64,000 nt of DNA from Sergeia podlipaevii (Eukaryota; Euglenozoa; Kinetoplastea; Trypanosomatida; Trypanosomatidae), in NCBI GenBank assembly GCA_030849805.1, contig JASANZ010002225.1, positions 16,525 through 80,524 of the forward strand, given 5' to 3'. A program made the translations under genes and the position numbers. Below the pieces are notes generated by a model. It had not been told where the DNA came from. It was given only the letters and a program-made list of their open reading frames with translations, and ran no database searches. Shown piece by piece: positions 10,319 through 19,974 of this stretch (position 1 is its first letter; the number at the start of each line of letters is the position of its first letter).

Positions 10319-11065
10319 ATGGGCAATGCGTTTTGTGGCTGCCAGAGCGACTCAGCCACAAAGCAAAAGAAGAACAGCCAGCAGCAACGTGAGTCTGCTG
10401 GAAACGAGGGAGATGGACAAGGACAGATTAGTGGCCACGCGGGAGGGGGCGGCGGTAGCAGTGCAAACATATCATCCATGAGCCACTACGCCTCTTTGCC
10501 TTTTGGCGCTCTGAAGGCCACTGTGCACCATGTGTACGACGGCGACACCCTCACCATCAATCAGCAGAACCGCGCGAGAGTGCGTCTGCTCGGCGTGGAT
10601 GCGCCTGAGCTAAAGGAGAGGGAGCCCTACGCAGAGGACTCAGCCAACTACCTGAAGAAGCTCTGTCCACCCAACGGTACCATCTGGCTAGTACATGATA
10701 AGGAGAAGACGGACCGCTATGATCGCCTTCTCGCGTACATTTATGTGGTCTCTGCTGGTGGGAATGGATACACATGTGTCAACATCGCTATGTTGGAGTC
10801 CGGTTTGGGTGGGTTCTACGCTCCTGGTAAGTCGAATCTGGCAATGCGCAGCGAACTCATGAAAGCAGAGGCTTCCGCCCGCAAGATGAAGCTTCACATT
10901 TGGAAAAACGTAAAACTGAATGGCACGGTGTATGTGACTCGAAACGGATCTGCGTTCCACAAGCAAAACTGTGACCATGTCGGTAGCGCACGCCTCACGC
11001 CGATGACAATTAGCGAAGCCCTTGATAAGGGCCTTAACCCGTGTCGCACCTGCAAGCCGATGTGA
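10319..11065 (+). CDS. Acylated SNase-like nuclease with C-terminal zinc-binding module
   Basis: A 248-residue protein. The N-terminus MGNAFCGC is a strong myristoylation signal with nearby Cys6/Cys8 for palmitoylation, predicting membrane attachment. After a Gly/Ser linker comes a staphylococcal-nuclease fold with the full catalytic set by alignment: Asp76 in DGDT, Arg89, Asp94 and Glu97 in RLLGVDAPE, and Arg136 in TDRYDRLLAYIY. The last 45 residues hold FHxxxC (His214, Cys218) and CRTC (Cys242, Cys245), the small Ada-type metal-binding module often found behind bacterial SNase domains. It probably cleaves nucleic acid in a calcium-dependent way at a membrane; substrate unknown. The acceptor is AG 10240-10241 after a TC tract. 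Confidence 0.85.
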   Translation: MGNAFCGCQSDSATKQKKNSQQQRESAGNEGDGQGQISGHAGGGGGSSANISSMSHYASLPFGALKATVHHVYDGDTLTINQQNRARVRLLGVDAPELKEREPYAEDSANYLKKLCPPNGTIWLVHDKEKTDRYDRLLAYIYVVSAGGNGYTCVNIAMLESGLGGFYAPGKSNLAMRSELMKAEASARKMKLHIWKNVKLNGTVYVTRNGSAFHKQNCDHVGSARLTPMTISEALDKGLNPCRTCKPM

Positions 11066-11879
11066 CATAGGTGTCTGAGTACGTGAAGGATGAGTGAAAC
11101 ATTGAAAATCATGCTCAAAAAGTGAGTATACGTTCTTCACGTGTTTATTTTTTTTCTTTTGCTTTCCAAATGCGAGTGTGCACTCTATTTGTATGTTTTT
11201 CTTGTTTGTGTGCAGCACTGATAATTACTTTACACTTTATTGCTTTTGTGCCGTGGATGAACACCAATATGTATTTCTTTATATATTTATCGTTTATATT
11301 TTCCATTCTCATATATATGTATATTACCAACTTCTGTTTTTCTGATCATTTTCAAACATTTTTTTTTGTTTTGTTATTTTTTTGCTGCTGATGTGTGTGT
11401 GCGTGTGGGAAGGAAGTGAGACGATAGCGCGTAAGAAGTCTCCGTAAGAGAACTGCCTTTGCTCATATTGATATATACAAACGTTATCTCTTTCTGCTGT
11501 GCTACAGTGCAAAAAAAAAATTTACGTACATATGAAGAAGCATGCGATTTTTTATGATTGAATAATAATTATCCTACGCGGTGGTGGCGCTGATCGTCAG
11601 GTTACCATGGTGATGACCACTTGTGCATTTCTCTAACACTTACCTGCGTGCCAACACATCTCTACTGACGCCTGTATGGCTTACTTCTTGTCTCATTTCG
11701 TTTCTCTTTTTCTTTTTGCGCTTTTAGGAATTCCACGGCACAGAAAGGAAAGCTATCATAGAGATAAACGTTTACTCCTGTTTTTTTTTTTGTTTCACAG
11801 ATTTTCGTTTCTTGTCCTTCATTTATTTTATATAGGAAAAAAATTTCACCTTTATCGACACACACGTGCAGCGAAAGAA
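11066..11879 (+). promoter_or_regulatory. Intergenic spacer with strong acceptor
   Basis: No gene is visible. A T11-rich tract (about 11781-11796) followed by AG 11799-11800 predicts a 5' UTR of about 79 nt for the gene at 11880. This excludes the in-frame ATG at 11676, which lies upstream of the acceptor. Confidence 0.55.
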
Positions 11880-13706
11880 ATGACGACGTCTCAGCCACGC
11901 GCGGAGCCACGGCGCAGAGCTGCGATGCCGCCCTCTCCAACAGCCACCTCCTCTTCGGCCCGATCTACTGACTCCGGAAGTGCCTCCTCCGTGACATTAT
12001 GCGGCCGTCTTCACGGGGTCGACGGCCAAGTGGATGCCAACCTCAACAATATTCTCGCCCAGCTGCCGAGTTCACCCAAGGAGCTACTGCAGCGACTTGA
12101 GCGGCAACGTGACGAGATACGCCTCCTGCAAGAAGAGAACGTCAGATTGAAATCACGAGAGGTGGAGGTGTCAGCACTCACTTTGCGTTTACAGCAACAG
12201 TTTAGCGCTACTCAAGCGCAGATTGACACGTTGAAGACGCAGATACAGCTCCAGTTGGCGAACCCAATCACAGACGACGAGTACACTGCAATTGAAAGCC
12301 TCCCAGAAGCGAAGAGGGACTTACTTGACACTATAAAAATTAGCATTTACCGTCAAATCGGTTCCTTGCGAGCGAGCAGTCAGGCCGCTACACGCCGGGC
12401 AGCAGAGCTCAGTGCGACAGTCTCGAAGCTCACAGACAAGCAGAAAGATCTCCAGCTAGCCACGAGTGACGCACTGGCGGCACGCGAGAGTGAGCGAGAG
12501 GCGCACCAGCGGCACCAGCGCGAGCAGCAGAAGCAGAACGCACGCGTGCTTGAGCTAGAGGCAACCGTGAGAGATTTGGAAGGGAAGTTGCGCGGTATCT
12601 ACGTGGATCAGGAAGCATTCCTCACGGCGAAGCTCCACGCCCAAATAAAAGCGGAGGAGGTGGCGCGCCTTGGGGTACGTCTCAACGAAGCTGAAGTGGA
12701 TGTAGAGCGCTACAAAGCTGGTGCAGAGTGCTGCGAGCAGAAACTGGACATCCTGAAATCGGAGTACTATGAGCTGAAGCTTAAGCATACTCAGCGGTGC
12801 TTAGAACTGGAGACAGCGTTAAAGGCTTCCGAAGAAAAACTCAAGATGTACGGCGATCTAGAGCTGGAATCGGAACTATTTGTTTCTAATCTTGCGCAGA
12901 GTTCTGAGCGTGGTGGTGCGGGATCGTTAAGTCTTCTGGAGAATGGTGACACGAACACAGCAGGAGCTGCGCTTGCTGGTGTGTCAGCATACGAGAGCTT
13001 CGCTGCTCTTCCGCGGTCACGAAAAATGGCGCACACACTCGTAGTAACAAAACGCTGCTTGCAGCTGGAGAACCGCCTTGCTGCACTGCACCACGACGTG
13101 GAGTTTAAAGACCGTCAGATGTGCAGATTGCAGGCATCGTTGAGTGCTGCAAGGGACGCTCTCAACAACGTCAACAGCCCCTATATACTAGTGGAGAAAA
13201 CAGTGGAGCGGCTAACTGAGGAGAACGACGCTCTCAAGGAAAGGGCGAGGACGCTGGAGGAAGATAACAAGGCACTCAGGGGTCAACTGTGCCAGCGGAC
13301 GGCAGACATTAGCGTTCTTTGTAAGCACCGCGGAGAGTTGCTGCGTATGAAGCAGCTGCTGAGGAAACTGGGCTATGCTGAGGCGACTGCCACTGTGGAG
13401 GCGGCTATCTACAGTGGTGGTGGGGCTGTTTCTGAGGTGCAACAACAGTCAGAAATAGAAAGAGATGAAGCGACGCACAGTGGAGCACCGAAAATGCGTA
13501 GAAGCCCGATACCTAGTGGCGTGAACACAAGTATTGACGTTCGAGGCAGCTCCGTCGCCGGTAGTCCACCGCGGTTGCATAGTGCAGCACGCACTCAACC
13601 AATGTCGCGCTCTAGCGGCGATTCCCGGGATGTGGACAGCACCAACGATTTTGATTTACCCGAGGGTGCTGCTGTGTGCCCAGGGAAGATTCAATTTACC
13701 TCATAA
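11880..13706 (+). CDS. PIBF1/CEP90-like centriolar coiled-coil protein
   Basis: A 608-residue, almost entirely coiled-coil protein. Residues about 370-500 resemble the conserved C-terminal block of PIBF1/CEP90: an R/K-MAH segment, a leucine-rich QLEN repeat, a Pro-Tyr turn (NSPYILVEK), then a coil ending HRGELLRMKQLLRKLGY, corresponding to the family's HREELAAMKQIL region. PIBF1 sits at centriolar satellites and distal appendages and is needed for cilium assembly; a basal-body role here is inferred. The N-terminal 60 residues and the tail are Ser/Thr-rich. The frame is open 68 codons further upstream but that part translates a splice-acceptor tract, so this ATG is preferred. Confidence 0.7.
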   Translation: MTTSQPRAEPRRRAAMPPSPTATSSSARSTDSGSASSVTLCGRLHGVDGQVDANLNNILAQLPSSPKELLQRLERQRDEIRLLQEENVRLKSREVEVSALTLRLQQQFSATQAQIDTLKTQIQLQLANPITDDEYTAIESLPEAKRDLLDTIKISIYRQIGSLRASSQAATRRAAELSATVSKLTDKQKDLQLATSDALAARESEREAHQRHQREQQKQNARVLELEATVRDLEGKLRGIYVDQEAFLTAKLHAQIKAEEVARLGVRLNEAEVDVERYKAGAECCEQKLDILKSEYYELKLKHTQRCLELETALKASEEKLKMYGDLELESELFVSNLAQSSERGGAGSLSLLENGDTNTAGAALAGVSAYESFAALPRSRKMAHTLVVTKRCLQLENRLAALHHDVEFKDRQMCRLQASLSAARDALNNVNSPYILVEKTVERLTEENDALKERARTLEEDNKALRGQLCQRTADISVLCKHRGELLRMKQLLRKLGYAEATATVEAAIYSGGGAVSEVQQQSEIERDEATHSGAPKMRRSPIPSGVNTSIDVRGSSVAGSPPRLHSAARTQPMSRSSGDSRDVDSTNDFDLPEGAAVCPGKIQFTS

Positions 13707-14482
13707 ATGTGCTCTTACGCAACCCCAAAGTGCGATAACTTGAAGACATTTTAGAGGGGACATATGGTAGGAAGGGCGGCATTGTAGTGGCTGATCTCGT
13801 CTTGCGCTTCGTATTGCATATTGTGCTGATATGTTTCATTGTTTTTTTTTCTTAACTTGTTTTTATTCACCTGTACTGATGTTAGTGATACATGTTTGTG
13901 GTGTAGTCGTTTTGCGCTCATAGCAGTATGCACAAATATATATATATATATATATTTGAGAGGGCAGAAAGGAAATGCTGGTAGTTATGCAATGGAGGAG
14001 GGGCTTATTTGTATTTATATTTCATAGAACGCAAGAAGGGAGTCTTCAGCCATATAGTTGTTATTTTTTTTTTTTGAGAGAGGGAAAAAAATAATAATTA
14101 CGGAGTGATGAATATTATGTGAGGCTCTTCAGAAAACAAATTAAATGTAGTTCGTGATTTATTTCTCATGTATAAAACATGGGGACAATTTTGTACTTAC
14201 TCTTAAAAAATTTGCGTTGCGGAATTTCCTTTCTATTTTTTTTTTTTCATTTTGTTTCTCCTTTTGAGATTGTATTTTGGAACATTAGGTCCTTTGCTTG
14301 GCTACTCATATTTTTATCGCATTTTAGATTTGAAGAAGTGGCATTTCACAGACTGCGGTGTGAGTTTTGTTTGTACGTTTAACAGAACATCATCTACTCT
14401 CACACACATACATTGCATTTTTTTTTCCACTATTCACTCTCTACGTTTGTCATATATTTGGTATCGACAAAAAATTTTATCT
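13707..14482 (+). promoter_or_regulatory. Intergenic spacer
   Basis: No gene is visible. An AT run lies at about 13935-13955 and a T-rich tract at 14236-14266 with AG 14267-14268 as the likely acceptor. The 5' UTR then contains a further T9/CT tract with no AG before the ATG at 14483. Confidence 0.4.
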
Positions 14483-15391
14483 ATGAACAAGTCGTCATCA
14501 TGGATTCATAGCCGCTCCGCGCTGGTGCCGGCTCACCCCTACACCCCCTCCACGATTTTTATGAAGCGTTTCCGTGAGAACACCAGCACTATTGCTATCA
14601 CGGTGGGTTTTCTTCTGCCTACACTCACTACCGCCAATACCCAACTAGAGGAGAAGGTAGTGAAGGCAGAGGACGTCCCTCTAGATGAACTGCTTTGCAT
14701 CTTTGGTAACGCGGCCAAGAAGGCTGCGACGTCCTACTGCGATCGTCTGGCCCGTGTTGGGTGCCAGACCTCCATGGCGGCGCTGCTCATTGCCTCCAAG
14801 AACGCGTACGCAAACAGCATCGTGTACCTCTGGGATCTATACCCACGTCTGCATCAGCGCTATATTGGACAGCTCTTCAGCCTCTTTCATATTCCTCTTT
14901 TCTTCTCAACCTTATTTGGCCCTCTCCCTACCGAAGTGGATGTCGCCTACTTACAACTGAACGCCTCACCTGTGGCGGCTCTGGAGGACTCGCTGAAGCG
15001 CCAGTCTGTGGTACTGGTCGCGGACATTGTGGTTGACATGGCTCACATCTTGTCCGATAAGCATGTGAAGAACCGCGCGGAGACGATTTTGTATCAGGTG
15101 ACATCGCGCGCCACTGGTACGGTATGCTGCGCCATTGGCGCTGCTGTCGGCCGCGGCGTGTATGGCGAGCGCGGCGAGTACTGGGGTGAGTTCGTGGGCA
15201 CGTTTTTTGCCCCCTTTGCGTCTGCGCAGCTGTGCGCCACTCTGATGCGTCTTCGCTCACAGCGTAAGGACCGCAGCAGCAGCAGCGGCGGCCGTCATCA
15301 CCGTTCTCGCAGGGACAGTGATGCGCCGAACTCGCGTCGGTCTTCTGTAGTAGATGGCCCTGCCACTGCCGCTGCTCCTGCCCCGGCTTAG
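14483..15391 (+). CDS. Conserved-looking hydrophobic protein, unknown
   Basis: A 302-residue protein not recognised. The first 35 residues are basic and Ser/Pro-rich without acidic residues before position 31, compatible with organelle import. A hydrophobic stretch occurs at about 95-150 (including LFSLFHIPLFFSTLFG), and a Gly/Ala/small-residue segment at about 213-250 (CCAIGAAVGRG...FVGTFFAPFA) could pack in a membrane. The tail is Arg/Ser-rich (RRSS, SSSSGG) and ends in an Ala/Pro run. It may be a mitochondrial or glycosomal membrane protein; this is a guess from composition. Upstream in-frame sequence is T-rich leader, so this ATG is chosen. Confidence 0.82.
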   Translation: MNKSSSWIHSRSALVPAHPYTPSTIFMKRFRENTSTIAITVGFLLPTLTTANTQLEEKVVKAEDVPLDELLCIFGNAAKKAATSYCDRLARVGCQTSMAALLIASKNAYANSIVYLWDLYPRLHQRYIGQLFSLFHIPLFFSTLFGPLPTEVDVAYLQLNASPVAALEDSLKRQSVVLVADIVVDMAHILSDKHVKNRAETILYQVTSRATGTVCCAIGAAVGRGVYGERGEYWGEFVGTFFAPFASAQLCATLMRLRSQRKDRSSSSGGRHHRSRRDSDAPNSRRSSVVDGPATAAAPAPA

Positions 15392-16229
15392 CGTAAGGTT
15401 TCGATATTGTTATTGCTTCCTCTCATTTTTAATAAAAAGCATTGGAAGATTTGAACGTTGTTAAGTACTAGATGCGTATAGCTGGCACATGTCACGCTAC
15501 AGTTTGATGATCGTGATGATTGCACCATATGAACACTTTTCTTCTGACTCTGCATGCGTGTGTGTGTGTGTGTGTGTGTCAGTCTATGTATCTGTTTTTG
15601 TATTGAGTGAGGAAGGAGGTACATATTGACTGCTACCGCGGGAATATTTTTTGTCTTCTGTAGATAGCTGGTATAGGTGTGACAATAGCTCGTAGACGTT
15701 GTTGCTGTTGTTTCAAGATAGCCTGACTATATTTGCAATTTAAGTGACTCAGCGCTATGCTTATGAAGTCAATAGAGGTGAGACGTTGGTATTGTTGAAG
15801 AAAAAAAAAAAAGAAAAAAAAATAATAGAGAAAGCAGTTTTGTAGTGTTAATATGAATGACCGCTTTGAAAATATGCACGTGTGTATCTATGTATACGCG
15901 AGTATTCACAGAGAGTGGATATCGACCGAATGTCGCAGCTTTAAAAAGTCATGTTTGCTGATACCTGATAAATCGGGCCCCCCCCCACCTTTGCAAAGGT
16001 ACTCAATGCATTTAATTAAATGATCATATTTTTTTTTCTTGTATATCACTTGCAAAATAATCTCTGTTTTTACATTAGGTGACCACACCAGTAGTGCGTC
16101 TCTGATATACATTCCGTTTGAGGATAAGGTATTAATTTTATAATTTCCTTTCATTAACTCTCTCTCTCTCTATATATATATATTCCACGTGTGGAAACCA
16201 CAGTGCCTCTTACCACCTCCCGTGCCGCG
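15392..16229 (+). promoter_or_regulatory. Intergenic spacer with GT repeat
   Basis: No gene is visible. It contains (GT)11 at 15558-15579, an A-rich run at about 15800-15822, a C9-10 run near 15979-15988 and a TC tract at 16159-16170. AG 16202-16203 is the first AG after that tract, giving a 5' UTR of about 26 nt for the next gene. Confidence 0.45.
15558..15579. repeat. (GT)11 microsatellite
   Basis: Uninterrupted GT run in the spacer downstream of the gene ending at 15391. Confidence 0.9.
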
Positions 16230-18152
16230 ATGGAGTTAGTGGGTGCGTATAGCGCAACACATGGCACCGCTGCTGCTGCGGTGATAGTGCCGCCAATTCG
16301 AGGGTTTCCTGGAGCCCAGTTTAACATAGAAAACAATGGCGATGAGGGCCAGGATATCCATGAGACAGCGGTTGTACGAGGTGGTATCCCTCCTCTACAA
16401 CGCGGCGACAACTGTCGTATAGGTGTGCTGAAATCTCCCCTGTATACCGAGGTGCTAGGATCCGCTCTACAGCTGCAGCAGCGGCGTCAAAGTCTCCCCT
16501 CACGCGGCGCCTTTTCTCAGCTTCTTACGCCCGCGCGTGTAGGGACGCGTGAGCGTTCTGCGCCGTCGAATAAAGAGAAGTCCCAGACACGTAATATACC
16601 TGAGGGCAACTCTCCGACGGCAGCAGCAGAGGAAGAGTATGACACCTCGCTACGTCTTAGCGCCTCTCCACATGCATCTGCAAATCCACCTTGTCACGCC
16701 ACCTCGGTGGAACGTATGTCACCTTATTGTGCTTCATTCAGCAACACTAGCAGAGGTACTGAAGGCCTAGCAGCTACAGGCCTGTCAAATGTGAATGTCA
16801 CAGCACTATCATCTAATTCTTTCAGGCGGTTACACCCAACAACACTCCCGAAAGGCTTTAGCGCATACGTAGAAGAAGGACGGCGGAGGCGTGTTCAGAT
16901 GCAGGAGCGTGCGGGAGCGGAGCAAGCGGGGGAGGGACGCTTTTGTAGGCCATCAGTATCTCGCCGGGCTCGCATGCTGAGGCGACGCAACGAGCTCTTG
17001 TCTTTGCAAGAAGGGACTGTTGAAAGGCCTAAAGGGCCGCAAAGCGTTGCGTTTAACATAGACAATTTGCCTAGGAGTCATGTGGAGGCAAGCGAGGCTA
17101 CCTCTGCTTCTGTATTTCGTCGTTGGGTACAGCAGCGTGTTGCTGCACACCCCGCAAAGATACAGTGCGCTTCGAGAGATGGAAGTGTCGAACGCTCACT
17201 CATGATGAAGGCTGTGGACAAGGCCATTGCAGAGAGGGTGGCCAAGATGGAGGAGGTTGAGGTGCTGCACCACAACACCGTCCAGCCAGACTCCGCGGAC
17301 TGTGAGGGCTCACGACAGTATGAACTTGGCAGTACCGATGTAGTTGCTCTTAGGAAAGGGAAGAGAGGAAGTAGGAGTCAAGACAGAAGTGATGGCTCTC
17401 GTGACTTCCCTACTGAACGAGTCGTCAACTGCGGCCAACGGGAGCAGACATCATTTGATTTACTTCGTGTGCCTCCACAGATTCACATTCCGCTTGAGAA
17501 GAGTGAACTGAGAGATGTGACTGATGAAACTGGCATTGCAGAAGCAGTAGCTGCTACCACGCTGACCAAGCGCTCTGCCTCTGGTGGAATCACGACAAAA
17601 ACGAAACCAAACGTGGTGCCGAGTAAGCCTCAAGAGGATTCTATAGCGCAGCAAGTTGCTCCTCAACCGCTGCAACATAACGGCAAAAAGCAACATTCCC
17701 TCACGAGTGTAGCTGCGACACTGCCGGGTCACAGAGTGGATCCTCTGGACATCCCAAGTGGCGCCTTCTCCAAGCGCTCAGCTTTAAAGGCAAAGAAGAA
17801 GCAGCAGCAAAACGTACCTTCCATGGACGTGAGTGCTGCACATGCGAAGGGTTTGGGTGCTTCATTAAAGAACAAGGAGGGTGTGTTGGTGACACCTTTG
17901 AAAGTGCGATGGAACGCCGAGAGCCAGAGTCCGCCTCCGCGCATGCCGCGCAGAGATATCCCTGTGCATGCTGCTCAACCTCAGCATTGTACGGACGGGA
18001 GTCTTTGTGAAAGCGGCGTGGTGGTGGTCGGTAGGAATGAAGATGAGGAGGGTTCTCACTTTGACATACAGGCGGAGGTAGATGCCTTGGAATCGCTACT
18101 AGCGCACTGGAGGCAGCTGGAGCGGGACTGCATGGGGCCGAGAGACTGGTGA
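16230..18152 (+). CDS. Large, mostly disordered protein, unknown
   Basis: A 640-residue protein not recognised. It is rich in Ser, Arg, Ala and Pro with scattered basic clusters (for example GRRRRVQM and RRARMLRRRN around 220-260) and no membrane segment. The C-terminal 30 residues form a short amphipathic helix (AEVDALESLLAHWRQLERD). Codon-phase composition is consistent through the frame, so it is a real gene. The first ATG is used; an upstream GTG in frame precedes the predicted acceptor and was dropped. Confidence 0.82.
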   Translation: MELVGAYSATHGTAAAAVIVPPIRGFPGAQFNIENNGDEGQDIHETAVVRGGIPPLQRGDNCRIGVLKSPLYTEVLGSALQLQQRRQSLPSRGAFSQLLTPARVGTRERSAPSNKEKSQTRNIPEGNSPTAAAEEEYDTSLRLSASPHASANPPCHATSVERMSPYCASFSNTSRGTEGLAATGLSNVNVTALSSNSFRRLHPTTLPKGFSAYVEEGRRRRVQMQERAGAEQAGEGRFCRPSVSRRARMLRRRNELLSLQEGTVERPKGPQSVAFNIDNLPRSHVEASEATSASVFRRWVQQRVAAHPAKIQCASRDGSVERSLMMKAVDKAIAERVAKMEEVEVLHHNTVQPDSADCEGSRQYELGSTDVVALRKGKRGSRSQDRSDGSRDFPTERVVNCGQREQTSFDLLRVPPQIHIPLEKSELRDVTDETGIAEAVAATTLTKRSASGGITTKTKPNVVPSKPQEDSIAQQVAPQPLQHNGKKQHSLTSVAATLPGHRVDPLDIPSGAFSKRSALKAKKKQQQNVPSMDVSAAHAKGLGASLKNKEGVLVTPLKVRWNAESQSPPPRMPRRDIPVHAAQPQHCTDGSLCESGVVVVGRNEDEEGSHFDIQAEVDALESLLAHWRQLERDCMGPRDW

Positions 18153-18551
18153 CGTTAAATTTTTACATCTACGTAGATCGCCCGCATGCGGGATGCATTT
18201 GTTGTATATTTATCATTTTACTTTGTGATTGCACTAATTTTTTTAAAAAACCTGTAAATTGTACAATTATTTGTGAGTAAGAAATAAAAATTGTCACCTC
18301 AACACGCCTAGCTGCTTTTTTTTTTTTTTGAAGCAGATGGTTTAAGCTGTAGGTATGCCTTGATAGAAAGTGTGAGCGGAAGCACAATGAGCTTCTCTCA
18401 GTGGCTGAAAAAAAAAATGTGTTTATGGAAGTGGAATGTGATTAGCTCTTGCTTATTTTTTTTTTTTGCTTCTTTCTTTTCATGTTATTGTAGGTTCATT
18501 ATTATTACTATTGTTGTATCACATTTAGCGACTGCTTGCGTTGTGTCTGTT
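18153..18551 (+). promoter_or_regulatory. Spacer with two palindromes and acceptor
   Basis: Two perfect 12-bp palindromes lie just after the upstream stop (18167-18178 and 18181-18192). A T11/CT tract (18455-18490) is followed by AG 18492-18493, the likely acceptor for the gene at 18552. ATGs upstream of that AG would not be in the mature mRNA. Confidence 0.5.
18167..18192. repeat. Two adjacent 12-bp perfect palindromes
   Basis: ATCTACGTAGAT and CCCGCATGCGGG, separated by CG, 15 nt after a stop codon. In RNA each would give a 4-bp stem with a 4-nt loop. Confidence 0.85.
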
Positions 18552-19322
18552 ATGAGGGCCAAGGGCGTACTATTGCTGACGCTGGTGGCGCTGTGCCTCG
18601 CGCTTCCTATTCTGGGGAGTGCTGACGATGGTGACGTCTCCTGCGGCGTCGGGATCCATCCTGTGTGGCGTTTCATTGGCCGTGGATTCCACATGCAGCT
18701 TGCGCTTGACTTTTCATTGAAGGCGGATAGTATGGATATCTCCTTTGACTTGCCACGCGCCTTTTTTCTCGATGCAGCGGAGGCGGAGCAGCAGTACTTT
18801 ATCGAGGAGGTTCGCCGCGACATTGGCGAAATCGCCTCTAACACGGAAAGTGAAGAGAGGATCGATAGGACATCGTACTACGCGCCGTTGGAGATCAAGT
18901 CACAGTATTTCTTTGACATTGAGGCTCCTGTATTTCGTATCAACTACACCAACAACGCAGTAGTGCTCTCCATTAGCAAAAAGAAAGACACGGATGACAG
19001 CACAGTGATGGCCAACTCCATCGCACGCCTTACATTTCCTATTCACGCGCGCTACGAAGAGCTCAATACGAAGCTTCCCTTCTCTGTTCTCTCGTTGATA
19101 AGAGGAGAGGACGCCTACGTGCGCCGCTGTCTCGGCTCCGTCTCTTACAACTGGGCATCGGAGAAGTGCGGCGACGGATCTTTATCGACTTCGAGCTCCA
19201 GCGATGACGATCACTGCGTGAATATCCCTGTTGGCCTTCTGAATGACCTTTCGTTTGTCTACCACGCACTCATGACTCTACTTGTGATTGGCGCCTTTAT
19301 CGTCGTTATCTCCATTCGATAA
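18552..19322 (+). CDS. PIG-X/Pbn1-like subunit of GPI mannosyltransferase I
   Basis: A 256-residue type I membrane protein: signal peptide (1-24), lumenal domain, one C-terminal transmembrane helix (234-255) and a very short cytosolic end. The lumenal part carries features of PIG-X/Pbn1, namely an LP-x-FFLD block (67-74), an EAPVF segment (124-128) and a FPIHARY block (162-168) matching the family's P-H-x-RY motif. PIG-X/Pbn1 stabilises the PIG-M mannosyltransferase that adds the first mannose to GPI precursors in the ER. GPI anchoring is central to kinetoplastid surface coats, so the role fits. This family diverges strongly; assignment rests on motif order and topology. Confidence 0.68.
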   Translation: MRAKGVLLLTLVALCLALPILGSADDGDVSCGVGIHPVWRFIGRGFHMQLALDFSLKADSMDISFDLPRAFFLDAAEAEQQYFIEEVRRDIGEIASNTESEERIDRTSYYAPLEIKSQYFFDIEAPVFRINYTNNAVVLSISKKKDTDDSTVMANSIARLTFPIHARYEELNTKLPFSVLSLIRGEDAYVRRCLGSVSYNWASEKCGDGSLSTSSSSDDDHCVNIPVGLLNDLSFVYHALMTLLVIGAFIVVISIR

Positions 19323-19974
19323 GTGGTTGGACGTTCCCCTCCCCCCCCCCCGCATTACGTATACATAAAGGCAATATTTATGATGGAGAAGAAGGGATAA
19401 CGGCTGTGCGTACGCTTGACTATTTTGCTGTGTAGTTTTGTGTGAGCCTGAGTGCGTGTGAGGACGGAGGTGCAGTGGTGATTGTTTGTTCTTCGTTTCA
19501 GATGAGGAGGGATTTTTCTTATTGACATCAAAGTATATATACATATATATGTTTCAAGTGCTGCGGTTATGCCCGTTCAATATTGATTGAAAAATTGCTA
19601 AGGCGACACAAACACACGGCTGCATCAAGTTTTCTTTGTATATTTTTTTTATGGTTTTCTGGGAGTACACGATTTATGAAAGAATGTATTGCATTTTTTT
19701 TATCCATTTTCTTTTATTTAATTTCTAGCAGCTATATTGCACACATATATCTCTGTATCTTCCATTTTGTTTTATCGTGGTCACTCTTGACAAAGCATTC
19801 CTACGCACAGCTGACCTCAGCAGTAATTACACGGCAAGCAAGAGATTAATATATATACCCAAGGCAACACAAAAAAATAGGATCGATATCTTACGAGCAC
19901 TCAACCTGTGGGTTTAGTACTTGTGACTCCATTTTTTAAAAATTACTTCTTTCAACGTTTTAAGGGAAGAAGAG
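19323..19974 (+). promoter_or_regulatory. Intergenic spacer
   Basis: No gene is visible. A C11 run lies at about 19341-19351. A modest T-rich stretch precedes AG 19963-19964, a possible acceptor 11 nt before the next ATG. Confidence 0.4.

Noticed and set aside
11676..11879. Upstream in-frame ATG extension of the PIBF1-like gene
   Set aside because: A T11 tract and AG 11799-11800 lie between this ATG and the chosen start, so it should be removed by trans-splicing.
15505..15547. TGATGA followed by CTGA, resembling C and D boxes of a snoRNA
   Set aside because: Too short, no terminal stem, no D' and C' boxes, and no cluster of similar units.
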